NCBI RefSeq assembly: GCF_001425945.1
Contig: NZ_LMEB01000010.1
Span: 124,001-188,000, forward strand
Reading direction: 5' to 3'
Length of the DNA stretch: 64,000 nucleotides
Source of the DNA: Brevundimonas sp. Root1279
GTDB taxonomy: Bacteria > Pseudomonadota > Alphaproteobacteria > Caulobacterales > Caulobacteraceae
Shown: piece by piece, positions 25,201 to 33,249 of the stretch
How positions within the stretch are numbered: position 1 is the first letter of the stretch
Layout: each line of letters begins with the position of its first letter
The notes under the pieces: model-generated
The model's input: the letters and a program-made list of their open reading frames with translations, nothing else
Databases searched by the model: none
Told to the model about the DNA's origin: nothing
Made by a program: the position numbers and the translations under genes

Positions 25201-28200
25201 GTTGCCGCCGCCGCCGCCGACCGACTGGACGAGCAGGCCGCCGGACTGCTGGCCCAAGGTCAGGATGGTGTCGCCGCTCGAGCCGGTGACATCGCCGCCT
25301 GCGCCGCCGCCGCCGCCGGCCCCTCCGACGCCGATGGCCAGGCCGAGGCCGACCGTGCCGCCGCCGCCGACGCTGCCCGAGACATTGAAGCCGCCCGAGC
25401 CGCCGCCGCCGCCGATCGACTGGATGGTCACCGCCGTCGAACGGTCGCCGCGCGTCTCGACCGCGTCGCCGACGCTGCCGATGACCGTGCCGCCCGCGCC
25501 GCCGGAGCCGCCCGAGCCGCCGACGCCCACCGAGACCGCGCCCCCGGCCGTGCCCGCGATCGAGACCGCGCCCGAGACGCTGAAGCCGCCGTTGCCGCCG
25601 CCGCCGCCGACCGACTGGATCAGGGCGCCGCGCGAGTCGTCGCCGGTGGTCAGAATCGTGCCGTCGAAGTGGCTGGTGACCTGACCGCCGATGCCGCCGA
25701 GGCCGCCTGAACCGCCGACGCCGACCGAGGCCGAAGCCGAAGCCACGCCCGCGCCAGAGCCGGTGAAGGCGATCGAGAAGCCGCCGTTGCCGCCGCCGCC
25801 GCCGACCGACTGCGTCAGGAAGCCGGTCGAGAAGTCGCCCGTGGTCTGGATCGCGCCGCCGGAGTCGACGTCGACCGTACCGCCGACGCCCCCGTTGCCG
25901 CCCGAACCGCCCACGGACACGCCGAAGGCCGCCGCGGCGGTCTCGCCGGCCGCGAAGGAGAAGGACATGGCGAAGCCGCCGTTGCCGCCGCCGCCGCCCA
26001 CCGACTGGGCGAACAGGCCCTCGGAATAGTCGCCGCTAGTCAGAATCGTGGCGTGGCCGTCGAGATTGACCGTGCCGCCGACGCCGCCGCTGCCGCCCGA
26101 GCCGCCCACGGCGACGCTGGCGCTGACGCCATAGCCGGCCGAGACTTGGGCTGCGAAGCCCCCGTTGCCGCCGCCGCCGCCGACCGACTGGGCGAAGATG
26201 CCGCGCGACCGCAGGCCGTCGGTGGTGATCAAGGGCGCCAGGGTCTGGCTGCCGCCGCCAATTGTCTCGGTGCGTTCGAACAGATTGACGTTGACCGTGC
26301 CGCCGTTGCCGCCGAGCCCGCCATTGCCGCCGACCGCCGCGCCCGCAAAGGCGCTGATCGAGACGGTCGAACCGCCGTTGCCGCCGCCGCCGCCGACCGA
26401 CTGGGCGAAGATGCCGTGCGAGTCGTCGCCGAGGGTCGACAGGTCGTGAGCGTTGTTGATCGTCACAACACCGGAATTGCCGCCGCCGCCGCCCGCGCCG
26501 CCGATGGTCAGGAAGACGCCGCCCGAGGAGCCGCCGTCGCCGCCGCCGCCGCCGATCGACTGCGCCTGAATGGCGCTCGACATGTTGCCCAGGATCCCCC
26601 CGACACCGGTGGAGATGCGGCCGTTATTGGTGACCGTGACGTTCTGGCCGATGCTCTGGCCCGAGCCGTTGCCGCCCAGGGTCGCCAGACCGCCGCTGTC
26701 GCCGCCGGCGCCGCCGCCGCCGCCCACCGACTGGGCGAAGATTCCGCGCGCGAAATTGCCGGCGGTCTCGATGGTCCCGCCGTTGGTCACTGTGACAACG
26801 CCGCCGTTGCCGCCGAGGCCGCCGCCGCCGCCCAGGGCGACGACGCCGCCGCTGGCCGAGCCGGAGCCGCCGCCGCCGCCCACCGACTGGGCGAAGATGC
26901 CGTCGGAGCCGAGGCCGCTGGTCGAAATCCAGCTGTCGTCACTGGTGGTGACGGTCACGGCGCCCGCATGGCCGGCGCCGCCGCCCGAACCGCCCAGGCT
27001 GACCAGGCCGCCGGTGCCCAGGGCGTTGCCGCCGCCGCCGCCCAGCGACTGGGCGAAGACCCCGCGCGAGCCCGCGCCGGTCGTGGTCACCGTTGCGCCG
27101 GAGTTGACAGTGACGTCGCCGCCCAGGCCGCCGCTGGCGCCCGTCGAGCCCAGGCTCACGATCAGGGAGCCGGTGATGCCGCCGTTGCCGCCGCCGCCGC
27201 CGATCGACTGGGCGAAGACGCCGTGGGACGAGATGCCCGTGGTCGTCACGAAGGAGTTGTCCGCCGCGAAGATCTGGGCCGCGCCGCCGTTGCCGCCGGT
27301 GCCGCCGCCCGAACCGAGCGCGACCAGGCCGAGGCCGAGGCCGCCGTTGCCGCCGCCGCCGCCGATCGACTGCGAGAACAAGCCGTGCGAGGCGTCGCCC
27401 TCGGTCCGCACCTGCGAATTGGCCATGGCGCGTACGATCGCCGTGCCGCCGTTGCCGCCCGGGGCGCCGTCGTCGGAGAAGGTCACCAGACCCACGGCGT
27501 TGCCGGCGTCGCCGCCGATGCCGCCCAGGCTCTGGGCCGTCACGCCGTAGGAGGCGTCGCCCAGGGTGGTGACGATGCCGTAGTTGATCGCCTCGGCGTG
27601 TCCGCCCTGACCGCCGCGGTTGCCCGCGCCGCCGTCGCCGAACAGGCCGTAGCTGCCGCCGCCGCTGCCGGCGCCGCCGCCCAGCGACTGGGCGAACACG
27701 CCGTGCGAGCCGCCGCCCTGGGTGGTGATGGTGCTGTAGTTGGTCGCCGTAGCCGTGCCGCCGCTGCTGCCCGAACCGCCCGAGCCGCCGCTCGAGAAGA
27801 CGAAGCCCGAACCGCCCTCGCCGCCGATGCCGGCCCGGCTCTGGGCGACGACGCCGTGCGCCTGGTCGCCGCTGGTGGCGATCGTCCCGTAGCGCGAGAC
27901 GACCGTGACCTGCCCGCCCGCGCCGCCGTTGCCGCCCGAAGCGCCCGAGGCCCCCAGATAGCCGTCGCCGCCGTCGCCGCCGTCGCCGCCGATGCTGACG
28001 CCCATCAGACCCGAGACGCCGTTCGAGGTCGTGCTGATGCCCAGGCCCGAATTACCCATGTCGACGGTGAAGGGCGCCACGGTCTGACCGTCGCCGCCCG
28101 AGTCGGCCGAGACGAACAGGGCGCCGTCGCTGCCGCCGCCGCCGCCGTCGCCGCGCCGGATGTCATGGAAATAGCCGCTGTCGCCCGGACCCGAGGGCAT

Positions 28201-28926
28201 CACGATCGAGCCGCCCGGAGGGGCGCTGGGGGCGGTAGTGATGGCCGACACCCGGTTGATGGTCGAGACGACGCTCGCCGAGTTGGTGACGGTCAGGCTG
28301 ACCACATGGCCATCGCCGTCCAGGCTGACCGCCGTGACCGTGTAGATGCCGCCCGCCGGATTGGCGAACACGTCGCCGACGGCGTTGGCCAGCAGAATGA
28401 CGTTGTTCTGGCTGGTGCGCACCGCGACCGGGCTGAGCACCTCGACCACCGTCTCATTGGCGTTGGTCACGGGATTGAAGATCGTCCCCCCGACCGGAAC
28501 GGCCGGGAGAATGGCCTGCGGGCCGGTCGGGAGCGTGCCGGCGACCGCGGTCGGGGAAACGGGGTCGGCTTCGGAGGCGGCCGCGGCCATCGGTGCGGCG
28601 AGGGCGGCGCCGGCGGTGATGATCAGGGCGATGCGGCGCAGGTTGCGGCTGAGGCGACGATTGGCGGCGACGTCGCTGCGACGCTCACGCCCGCGCTTCT
28701 CGACGCTGGCCAGGCTGTGGCGCAGCGTCAGCAGAGCGTCGGCCAAGACTTTGGCGTCCGCGTCGTGACGCCGGGCGTCGAGGATGGCGACCAGTTCGTC
28801 CAGGTCGGCGATCAGCGCATCGGCCTGCGCCTTCTTCAGGCGGCTGGCGTCAAAGGTCTGGGCCAGTTGTTCGATGAGGGCCGCGGCCCGGACAAATTTC
28901 GACGTACCGCGCGTAATGCTCGACAT
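16279..28926 (-). CDS. Giant glycine-rich autotransporter (type Va secretion), 4215 residues
   Basis: A single 12.6-kb open frame. Residues 1-77 are a charged, helical, non-secretory extension. A basic stretch (about 78-98) and hydrophobic core (99-112, ending APMAAAAS) form the signal peptide. The passenger (about 120-3900) contains about 50 repeats of 45-80 residues. Each carries a core like AQSIGGGGGNGG and a strand such as V-T-x-G-x-x-S-x-G, consistent with a long beta-solenoid. The last 300 residues form the autotransporter barrel, ending in LNLRMRF with the C-terminal Phe needed for BAM recognition. It is probably a surface adhesin or a biofilm structure. The frame is intact despite the repeats. 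No matching regulator or chaperone is next to it. Confidence 0.92.
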   Translation of the reverse strand: MSSITRGTSKFVRAAALIEQLAQTFDASRLKKAQADALIADLDELVAILDARRHDADAKVLADALLTLRHSLASVEKRGRERRSDVAANRRLSRNLRRIALIITAGAALAAPMAAAASEADPVSPTAVAGTLPTGPQAILPAVPVGGTIFNPVTNANETVVEVLSPVAVRTSQNNVILLANAVGDVFANPAGGIYTVTAVSLDGDGHVVSLTVTNSASVVSTINRVSAITTAPSAPPGGSIVMPSGPGDSGYFHDIRRGDGGGGGSDGALFVSADSGGDGQTVAPFTVDMGNSGLGISTTSNGVSGLMGVSIGGDGGDGGDGYLGASGASGGNGGAGGQVTVVSRYGTIATSGDQAHGVVAQSRAGIGGEGGSGFVFSSGGSGGSGSSGGTATATNYSTITTQGGGSHGVFAQSLGGGAGSGGGSYGLFGDGGAGNRGGQGGHAEAINYGIVTTLGDASYGVTAQSLGGIGGDAGNAVGLVTFSDDGAPGGNGGTAIVRAMANSQVRTEGDASHGLFSQSIGGGGGNGGLGLGLVALGSGGGTGGNGGAAQIFAADNSFVTTTGISSHGVFAQSIGGGGGNGGITGSLIVSLGSTGASGGLGGDVTVNSGATVTTTGAGSRGVFAQSLGGGGGNALGTGGLVSLGGSGGGAGHAGAVTVTTSDDSWISTSGLGSDGIFAQSVGGGGGSGSASGGVVALGGGGGLGGNGGVVTVTNGGTIETAGNFARGIFAQSVGGGGGAGGDSGGLATLGGNGSGQSIGQNVTVTNNGRISTGVGGILGNMSSAIQAQSIGGGGGDGGSSGGVFLTIGGAGGGGGNSGVVTINNAHDLSTLGDDSHGIFAQSVGGGGGNGGSTVSISAFAGAAVGGNGGLGGNGGTVNVNLFERTETIGGGSQTLAPLITTDGLRSRGIFAQSVGGGGGNGGFAAQVSAGYGVSASVAVGGSGGSGGVGGTVNLDGHATILTSGDYSEGLFAQSVGGGGGNGGFAMSFSFAAGETAAAAFGVSVGGSGGNGGVGGTVDVDSGGAIQTTGDFSTGFLTQSVGGGGGNGGFSIAFTGSGAGVASASASVGVGGSGGLGGIGGQVTSHFDGTILTTGDDSRGALIQSVGGGGGNGGFSVSGAVSIAGTAGGAVSVGVGGSGGSGGAGGTVIGSVGDAVETRGDRSTAVTIQSIGGGGGSGGFNVSGSVGGGGTVGLGLAIGVGGAGGGGGAGGDVTGSSGDTILTLGQQSGGLLVQSVGGGGGNGGFNVSGSIGGGGTVGGAVSVGVGGAGGGGGAGGTVIGHALGAVETRGDQSAGVTIQSIGGGGGSGAFNVSGGIGGGGTVGGAISVGVGGSGGSGGAGGSVTASSVGILTSGEQSAGFLAQSVGGGGGNGGFNVSGSIGGGQTGGLGLSVGVGGSGGGGGLGGSVTATVTGNVVTSGGESDAVTAQSIGGGGGNGGFNVAGSISGGQTGAASLSAGVGGSGGAGGAGGTVSLTFTGAAQTSGAGSDAVIAQSVGGGGGSGGFNVTGNMAFAQSGAGTLGIGIGGTGGGGGNGGAVTLNQNTGVADPGDTLIAAVTTGANARGILAQSVGGGGGNGGFNITAGISGAQSAAGNVGVGIGGGGGAGGDGGVVIGNINGDVGTDGADSAAVLVQSVGGGGGNGGFNVSGGVSGSQTAAGNLMVGVGGYGGGGGDGGAVSGTFTGDVVTEGDRSSGVTYQSLGGGGGNGAFNITGGVAIAGSGGGTGNIGVGVGGFGGDGGDGSTVNASITGDISTQGVDAWGALVQSVGGGGGNGGFNITGGLSASAGMNGTLGFGLGGFGGGGGDAGDVTGYLTGDVQTQGDGSYGAMLQSLGGSGGNGGFNVTGGLSLSVNGNPAVTIGIGVGGFGGGGGDAGSVTGSVTGDYITRGANADGVTAQSLGGGGGNGGLNVSGNVALSSGTAGTVGIGIGGFGGLGGNSGAVNFSYTGDIDTDGANSDGLIVQSLAGGGGNGAINVTGGIAASTSGTAGGLAFGLGGFGGGGGDAGDVNATVTGNVWARGLEIDYWTPAETNTGILPGSWDDTYIPAHRVRDGGSNGVVVQSIGGGGGNGGLNVSGQISLTPPGSQAARSVTLGVGGFGGAGGDAGAVSLTLGSPDASRVQVSAIGDSRSAVAVQSIGGGGGNGGINVSGGIAMDGVLTAGIGGFGGGGGLGRNVYADVDADLFAAGALSRGLMVQSIGGGGGAGAINISGGVSADPAGEEPSLTFGMGGFGGAGNASGDVTAIQNGQVVVEGGGAIGVLVQSIAGGGGSGGLNVTADVHLGEGGSDNRSRGIAIGVGVGGTGGDGADAGAVSLHSNGNIFLDAQATSIPLEGSPDMPAAGILVQSVGGGGGVGGVNATGVVAPFGQPAAIGVGGSGGSGGHGGTVDVVRGYTGSGAAEVGTPHLISTEGNNAAGLIAQSIGGGGGRAGVNAVFALTTHSPGNNPMAALIAVGGSGAGAGSGDDVTVRHNGDIQTTGIDSDGIFAQSLGGGGGDANFNIGFGVLRNATALNLAVGGATGAGGSGADVSVEHHGVIMTEGRDSAGIHAQSVGGGGGDTVLDLALGILANHSVGITVGRNGGTGGAAGDVTVVADGTIVTEGETADGVLAQSIGGGGGASSATTVSVSGTSGANTPQAESYSAGVSVGLAGGVGATAGDVNVDVSGRIETAGYEARGVFAQSIGGGGGRGGSAANTIVRNAGAATVTVGGTGGTGAVSGDVTVTSDATIVTTGHRADGILAQAIGGGGGMGGVARTLAFQVGGPPPTTTMRTLSVSVGGSGGTGAVGGAVDVSNFGVIGTEGEYSHGIRGQSIGGGGGVGGMVLNAALQYRGSDDIDFNIGGAGGTGGAGGAVDVLNEGLIFTEGRFATGISANSIGGGGGDAGLVLDVQLGYAGTDNQTHRFVANIGGSGGDGGVGGNVSVINRPVAGDDHTGEIVTRGEGGYGIFAQSLGGGGGNGSSVLSLTGMVTGRDSFLIGLNVGGAGGTGNTGGTVDVLNAGLIDTTGAGAHGILAQSIGGGGGNGGAAFAANVMIAPTTQMLTHAPLITVGGVGGDGGDGGAVTVTNTGNIVTRGTNAHGILAQSIGGGGGNAQMGFGLTSDVGTMILSHAISALVGNFGGGSGGAGGHVTVNHSGDITVLGEGSQAIIAQSINGGGGTLTFDFSGIVGLNGSPFIDLHGDTVVPDPMVLGRLGAENAVNMTSGDVTINTTGTLQVGGRNGIGSLTQAIGGGGGQVIMKATISPLAPPPAPAPEVLPALAATKTAGGPEVSPLAAPGVDPSAAPGDPVAIPFALVLGGADGVGNHGGDVASAHVGSMLTAGLNAPAVMVQSIGGGGGIGLIDLDIPTGALIGALDVTLGGTNGTDETGGDVSRVNTGAITTGGDLSPGAILQSIGGGGGSASVILAGDGATGATLGAVLGANGGSGLDGGDISGLFSGGIQTFGDYATGLIAQSIGGGGGELRVHGVSTVNVAIGGAVGAEGHGGDIDVVHDGDIVTVGDHSHGVFLQSIGGGGGAVFGDFDANVTVSGDNVGDGGDISFVQDDSIIVLGDNAYGLVAQSLGGGGGWVEGGLASSAGGVGAGGNIDLAVGGVIFAAGTNSTGVFAQSLGSTGRGAISLISQDMIRGGTGTGAGVRFDGGSLNLIQTSGSISAVSGLAIDTTTGDDEVQNNGAVIGNIDLGSGHNAFDNNVDGTFMAFSTIDLRDGAGSTGTFTNAGDFLMGLSASRLPIDLAAGDVFDDLDNEGDPTTNLLYGARVINSVALDGDYIQTSNGHLAFDIAFGPYASDIVNVTGNATVDGTGEVILTWLENAEERTLFATPGAGIGVDNGLEIEDTLAMDYSVRADANGVHLSFVSDFGQPFLNYNERQLGRHMDFAILAGDSGGIGRLMALIGNLQAGDEALYAQIFRELNPEPLMVPMATQLTAAEDFAGQLFNCAPPAFRKREQCVWARVEGTAFDRPGTFENFQVGAQETRLRMGFERPFAENWTVAAAVGFDKISRVDVADRSRSDGKGFHGSLGIERTDWDGLEYGVSISGGWQQLETARSVNVFEPLVGTSEPESGYFQTNAHIAYTAVSGNLFVRPALNLSATALRQGNFSEEGLEGLGVEALADTEVYATANPELGFGFILADSQEAEATFQVTAGGVFRSQDEIRMPYRLLGSNPDAIPAMIGTSLNQEALVLGADLRVATAAGFEFRFTYEAESGETFDNRTAGLNLRMRF

Positions 28927-29182
28927 GGCTCACCCCCAACAACAAGCGGTTGCGTAGGCGGATGTCATCCGGCCTCGCAATCCCTTTCGCCCGTGAGCTG
29001 AAATGCGGATTTCTCCGCGGCCCCACGCGCCCCACCTAACGTTGATCTCCTAAAACGGGACAGGTCAAGGTCAAGCTTGGGGACGACTGCGAAAGCGGCG
29101 CCGTTGCGTCCGCCATGCCCCACTTGATCCGACGGCGGACCTCCGTCAGGGTCCGCACGCCCTCAATCGGACCTCAGTCTCC
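28927..29182. other. 256-bp intergenic region between the divergent autotransporter and cysD
   Basis: It must contain both promoters. The part from about 29035 to 29095 is less GC-rich and includes TTGATCTCCTAAAACGG and two GGTCAAG copies, which could be promoter or operator sequence. I cannot place the start sites with confidence, and I see no RNA gene here. Confidence 0.4.
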
Positions 29183-30097
29183 TTGCCCCAGCCCTCGCCG
29201 GACGACCGCTATCTGGACCAGCTGGAAGCCGAGGCCATCCAGATCATGCGCGAGGTGGCGGCCCAGTGCGCCCGCCCCGTCATGCTGTACTCGGCAGGCA
29301 AGGACTCGGCGGTGATGCTGCACCTGGCGCGCAAGGCCTTCTTCCCGGCCGTCCCGCCCTTCCCGCTCCTGCACGTCGACACCGCCTGGAAGTTCCAGGA
29401 GATGTACGCCTACCGCGACCGCGCCGCCGTCGAGGCGGGCATGGACCTGCTGGTCTATCGCAATCCGGAAGCCGAGGCGGCCGGGATCAACCCCTTCGAC
29501 CACGGCGCGCGCGTCCACACGGATCTCTGGAAGACGCAGGGGCTGAAACAGGCGCTGGACCTGTACGGCTTCGACGCGGCCTTCGGCGGCGCCCGCCGCG
29601 ACGAAGAGAAAAGCCGCGCCAAGGAGCGCGTCTTCTCCTTCCGCACCCGCACTCACCAGTGGGATCCCAAGGCCCAACGGCCCGAGCTCTGGCAGCTCTA
29701 TAACGCTCGCGTGCACAAGGGAGAGTCCGTCCGCGTCTTCCCCCTGTCCAACTGGACCGAGATGGACGTCTGGCGTTACGTCCAGCGCGAGGGGATCGAG
29801 GTGGTGTCGCTCTACTTCGCGGCCCAGCGGCCCGTGGTCGAGCGCGACGGGGCGCTGATCATGGTCGACGACGCCCGCATGCCCCTGGCTCCCGGCGAGA
29901 CGCCCCAGATGCGGCAGGTCCGCTTCCGCACCCTCGGTTGCTATCCCCTGACCGGCGCGGTCGAGAGCGAAGCCGCCGACCTGGCCGCCATGATCGAGGA
30001 GATGCGCCTTTCGGACGCCTCCGAGCGACAGGGCCGCACCATCGACCATGACCCGGCGGCCTCCATGGAGCTGAAGAAGCGCGAGGGCTATTTCTGA
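29183..30097 (+). CDS. cysD: Sulfate adenylyltransferase subunit 2 (ATP sulfurylase small subunit)
   Basis: A 304-residue PP-loop ATP pyrophosphatase. [12 protein letters not shown] near 12-24 is the usual N-terminal helix, [15 protein letters not shown] at about 38-52 is the PP-loop, [14 protein letters not shown] near 137-150 and LKKREGYF at the C-terminus are family hallmarks. With CysN it makes adenosine 5'-phosphosulfate from ATP and sulfate. The start is uncertain: the frame opens with TTG at 29183, with no clear Shine-Dalgarno, and the first in-frame ATG (29245) would remove conserved residues. Its TGA overlaps the cysNC ATG, so the two subunits are coupled. Confidence 0.93.
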   Translation: MPQPSPDDRYLDQLEAEAIQIMREVAAQCARPVMLYSAGKDSAVMLHLARKAFFPAVPPFPLLHVDTAWKFQEMYAYRDRAAVEAGMDLLVYRNPEAEAAGINPFDHGARVHTDLWKTQGLKQALDLYGFDAAFGGARRDEEKSRAKERVFSFRTRTHQWDPKAQRPELWQLYNARVHKGESVRVFPLSNWTEMDVWRYVQREGIEVVSLYFAAQRPVVERDGALIMVDDARMPLAPGETPQMRQVRFRTLGCYPLTGAVESEAADLAAMIEEMRLSDASERQGRTIDHDPAASMELKKREGYF

Positions 30098-31908
30098 TGG
30101 CCCGCGATCTGGTCCGCCTGATCACCTGCGGCTCGGTCGACGACGGCAAGTCGACCCTGATCGGCCGCCTGCTGCACGACACCGGCTCGGTCCCCGCCGA
30201 CCAGCTGGCCGCCATCCGCACCGTCACGGGCGAGCCCGACTTCTCGCGCCTGTTCGACGGGCTGGCCGCCGAGCGCGAGCAGGGCATCACCATCGACGTG
30301 GCCTATCGCCATTTCGAGACCGCCGGCCGCCGCTTCATGCTGGCCGACACCCCGGGCCACCCGCAGTACACGCGCAACATGGTCACCGCCGCCTCGACGG
30401 CCGACGTGGCCGTGGTGCTGGTCGACGCCCGCAAGGGCCTGCTGCCCCAGACCCGCCGTCACTCCTATCTGGTCAGCCTGCTGGGCGTCCGCCGCGTGCT
30501 TCTGGCCGTCAACAAGATGGACCTGGTCGACTGGTCGCAGGAGCTGTTCGACGAGATCGCCGAAGACTACCGCGCCCTCGCCGCCGAGCTCGGCCTCCAG
30601 GCGGTCGTGGCCGTGCCTCTGTCCGGCCTGACCGGCGCCAATGTCGTCCAGCGTGGCGACGAAGCCCCTTGGTACGCCGGTCCGACCCTGCTGGAATGGC
30701 TGGAGACCGTCGGCCTCAGCGAGGACGACGACGGCCCGTTCCGCATGGCGGTCCAGTGGGTCAACCGCCCCGACGCCGAGTTCCGCGGCTATGCCGGCCG
30801 CATCGCCGCCGGCCGGGTCCGCCCCGGCGATCGGGTCAAGGTCCTGCCCTCGGGCCGGGCGGCCACGGTCGAGCGCATCGTCACCCTGGACGGCGACCTG
30901 GCCGAAGCGGGCGCGGACCAGTCGGTCACCCTGACCCTGGCCGAGCACGTCGACGTGTCGCGCGGCGATGTCCTGGCGTCCGCCGTCGACGCCCCCGAGG
31001 CCGCCGACCAGTTCGAGATCCAGGTCGTCTGGATGTCCGAGACCCCGCTCCTGCCCGGGCGCGCCTATGTGGTCCGGCTAGGGACCGCCTCCGTCACCGG
31101 CCAGGTCACCGACATCCGCCACCGCGTCAATGTCGAGAGCATGGAGCATCAGGCGGCCCGGACGCTGGAGCTCAACGACATCGGCGTCTGCCACCTGCAC
31201 CTCGATGCGCCCCTGGTGTTCGAGCCCTATGAGCGGAGCCGCGACCTCGGCGGCCTGATCCTGATCGACCGCCAGACCAATGAGACGGTCGGCGCCGGCC
31301 TGATCCGCTTCGCCCTGCGCCGCTCCGCCAACATCCAGTGGCAGGCCCTAGACATCACCCGCGCCGAACGCGCCGGCCAGAAGCGCCAGAAGCCGCTGGT
31401 GCTGTGGTTCACCGGCCTGTCGGGGGCCGGCAAGTCGACCATCGCCAACCTGGTCGACAAGCGGCTCTACGCCGAGGGCCGCCACACCTACATGCTGGAC
31501 GGCGACAACGTCCGCCACGGGCTGAACCGCGATCTCGGCTTCACCGACGCGGACCGGGTCGAGAACATCCGCCGGGTCACCGAGGTGGCCCGTCTGATGG
31601 CCGACGCGGGGCTTATCGTGCTGGTGTCCGCCATCTCGCCCTTCGCCGCCGAGCGCCGCATCGCCCGCGAGCGGATGGAGCCGGGCGAGTTCGTCGAGAT
31701 CTTCGTCGACGCGCCGCTGGACGTCGTTGAAGGCCGCGACGTGAAAGGGCTCTACGCCAAGGCCCGTTCGGGCGCCCTGACCAATTTCACCGGCATCGAC
31801 AGCCCCTATGAGCGGCCCGAGAATGCGGACATCCACATCGACGCCGCCGCCCTGACGCCCGAACTGGCCTGCGAGCGGATCATCGAGGCCATCCGCGACC
31901 GCCTCTAG
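30097..31908 (+). CDS. cysNC: Bifunctional sulfate adenylyltransferase subunit 1 / APS kinase (CysNC, NodQ-like)
   Basis: 603 residues in two parts. The N-terminal GTPase part (1-about 420) has [23 protein letters not shown] and NKMDL, and powers ATP sulfurylase by GTP hydrolysis. The C-terminal APS kinase (about 430-603) has the P-loop [20 protein letters not shown] and GLYAKARSG, and phosphorylates APS to PAPS. The fusion is common in alphaproteobacteria. It feeds cysteine synthesis and provides PAPS for sulfotransferases. The gene follows cysD with a TGATG overlap. Confidence 0.95.
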   Translation: MARDLVRLITCGSVDDGKSTLIGRLLHDTGSVPADQLAAIRTVTGEPDFSRLFDGLAAEREQGITIDVAYRHFETAGRRFMLADTPGHPQYTRNMVTAASTADVAVVLVDARKGLLPQTRRHSYLVSLLGVRRVLLAVNKMDLVDWSQELFDEIAEDYRALAAELGLQAVVAVPLSGLTGANVVQRGDEAPWYAGPTLLEWLETVGLSEDDDGPFRMAVQWVNRPDAEFRGYAGRIAAGRVRPGDRVKVLPSGRAATVERIVTLDGDLAEAGADQSVTLTLAEHVDVSRGDVLASAVDAPEAADQFEIQVVWMSETPLLPGRAYVVRLGTASVTGQVTDIRHRVNVESMEHQAARTLELNDIGVCHLHLDAPLVFEPYERSRDLGGLILIDRQTNETVGAGLIRFALRRSANIQWQALDITRAERAGQKRQKPLVLWFTGLSGAGKSTIANLVDKRLYAEGRHTYMLDGDNVRHGLNRDLGFTDADRVENIRRVTEVARLMADAGLIVLVSAISPFAAERRIARERMEPGEFVEIFVDAPLDVVEGRDVKGLYAKARSGALTNFTGIDSPYERPENADIHIDAAALTPELACERIIEAIRDRL

Positions 31909-32168
31909 ACGTCCCGGAAGCGCCACTTCATGGCCAGGACGCCCGACGCCATGACCAGGGCGCAGGCGTTGGCCGCCACGATCGGCCAGGCCTTCGTCAT
32001 CACCCCATAGGCCGTCCACAGCACGAAGCAGGTCACTGTCAGGGAATAGGTCTTCAGCGATACGGACGAAGCGTCGCGGGTCTTCCAGATCTTGATCATC
32101 TGGGGCGCGAAGCTGGTGATCGAGCAAAGGGCGGCGGCGGAGCCGACGACGTTGGCGGCCAGGCTCAT
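31905..32168 (-). CDS. SemiSWEET-type PQ-loop sugar transporter
   Basis: An 87-residue, three-helix membrane protein with the PQ motif in [17 protein letters not shown] near 17-33 and a second conserved helix, [15 protein letters not shown]. SemiSWEETs dimerise to carry mono- or disaccharides down a gradient. Length is typical for the family. It overlaps cysNC by four bases tail to tail. The ATG at 32168 overlaps the end of the preceding minus-strand gene, so the two are likely cotranscribed. Confidence 0.85.
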   Translation of the reverse strand: MSLAANVVGSAAALCSITSFAPQMIKIWKTRDASSVSLKTYSLTVTCFVLWTAYGVMTKAWPIVAANACALVMASGVLAMKWRFRDV

Positions 32169-32638
32169 GCGCCGGCCGCCTTGCGCCCGTTCTTGGCCCC
32201 CGCGCCCCTGTGCGAGCGCTTGGCGGCGGCGCTGCGCTTGCGGTCTTGGGCCCGGGTGGCGACCACCGGCGGCCCCTCGCCCTTGATTACGATGGCGCGG
32301 GCCTCGACCTTTTCCAGGATTACCGCCAGCTCCTTGTCGCTGAGCCGCTCAATGCCGATGAAGCGTTCGTCGGCGTTGCGCACGGCGTGGAGCAGCTCGT
32401 CCAGCTTGGCTTGTACGGCCGCTCCATCGCGGTTCTGGGTATTCTGGATCAGGAACACCATCAGAAAGGTGACGATCGTCGTGCCTGTGTTGATGATCAG
32501 CTGCCAGGTCGCGCTGAAACCGAATAGCGGCCCGGTCACGGCCCAGGCCAGCACCACCGCCACGCACAGGAAGAAGGTCCACGGCCGGCCTGCGATCCGG
32601 GCGGTGATATTGGCGAAACGCAGGAACATCTGGTCCAT
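32165..32638 (-). CDS. Low-affinity iron permease family-like protein
   Basis: 157 residues: an N-terminal amphipathic segment, two transmembrane helices (about 18-38 and 45-66) with the family segment WQLIINTGTTIVTFLMVFLIQNTQNRD, a C-terminal soluble helix with AKLDELL, and a basic tail. This family is named after the yeast Fet4 transporter, but the bacterial members are short and their transport role is unproven. The ATG at 32638 is chosen because the region upstream to 32746 overlaps the sortase gene and is unlike the family. Confidence 0.8.
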   Translation of the reverse strand: MDQMFLRFANITARIAGRPWTFFLCVAVVLAWAVTGPLFGFSATWQLIINTGTTIVTFLMVFLIQNTQNRDGAAVQAKLDELLHAVRNADERFIGIERLSDKELAVILEKVEARAIVIKGEGPPVVATRAQDRKRSAAAKRSHRGAGAKNGRKAAGA

Positions 32639-32676
32639 GGCGCCCGTAACAGGCACGCATGGCGAAGGTTGCAGGC

Positions 32677-33249
32677 TCAGCTCATCCGCTCGGCGTAGGT
32701 CACCCAGCGCCAGGGGCCGCGCGTCTGGCCGTCGAAGGGCCAGCAAGTGCTCAGCACGATGCTCTCACGGCTGTACGGATTGACCCCGAAGGCGTCATCC
32801 CGGACCACCTTCCCGCCGGTGACCCAATACTCCATCCGCACGCCCCCTACCGTCTCGACGACGATGGTGTCGCCCTGCCGCACCAGCTCGAGGAAGCGGA
32901 AATGGGTGTCCCGGTGGGCGGCGAAGACCGCCGTTCCCCGTCCGCCCAGCTCTGCGCCGCCCGGCATCAGCGTCGGACCGAAGGCCATGGCCTCGCCGGA
33001 GCCGCCGGACAGCACCACCTGCCGGACGCCCAGCCGGGGCACCTCGATCACTGCGATCGGCGCGGCGTCGGCCCAGGGCCAGGCCTTGACCGGCTCGCCC
33101 CGCTCCCGACTCTCGGCCCAGGCGCGGTCGAGCAGCCACTGGGCCGCCGCGGCCTTGACGGGGACCGAAGTCCCCGCCGCCGCCACCGCCAATCCGGCGA
33201 TCAGGACCGCGGCGAAGGGAAGACGGCCCCAGGCCCCCCGCCCGCTCAC
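32677..33249 (-). CDS. Class GN sortase (Gram-negative sortase)
   Basis: A 190-residue sortase with an N-terminal membrane anchor (10-26). The catalytic triad is visible: H112 in AAHRDTHFRFL, C169 in LSTCWPF and R181 in GPWRWVTY. Such sortases cut an LPxTG-like signal and are found in some proteobacteria next to one dedicated substrate. The start is taken as GTG at 33249, which overlaps the substrate gene stop (GTGA) and has GGAGG six bases upstream; an ATG at 33288 would overlap the substrate gene by 43 bases. The substrate is the gene directly upstream. Confidence 0.92.
   Translation of the reverse strand: MSGRGAWGRLPFAAVLIAGLAVAAAGTSVPVKAAAAQWLLDRAWAESRERGEPVKAWPWADAAPIAVIEVPRLGVRQVVLSGGSGEAMAFGPTLMPGGAELGGRGTAVFAAHRDTHFRFLELVRQGDTIVVETVGGVRMEYWVTGGKVVRDDAFGVNPYSRESIVLSTCWPFDGQTRGPWRWVTYAERMS

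Noticed and set aside
16279-28926. Regular repeats that could be taken for a CRISPR array
   Set aside because: The repeats are in one translated frame, vary in length and encode the autotransporter passenger; there is no constant repeat-spacer structure and no cas gene.
16414-29001. Many long plus-strand frames over the autotransporter gene, up to 982 codons
   Set aside because: They are caused by high GC at third positions and the glycine-rich repeats, have alanine/glycine/arginine/proline low complexity, and no start sites or family patterns.
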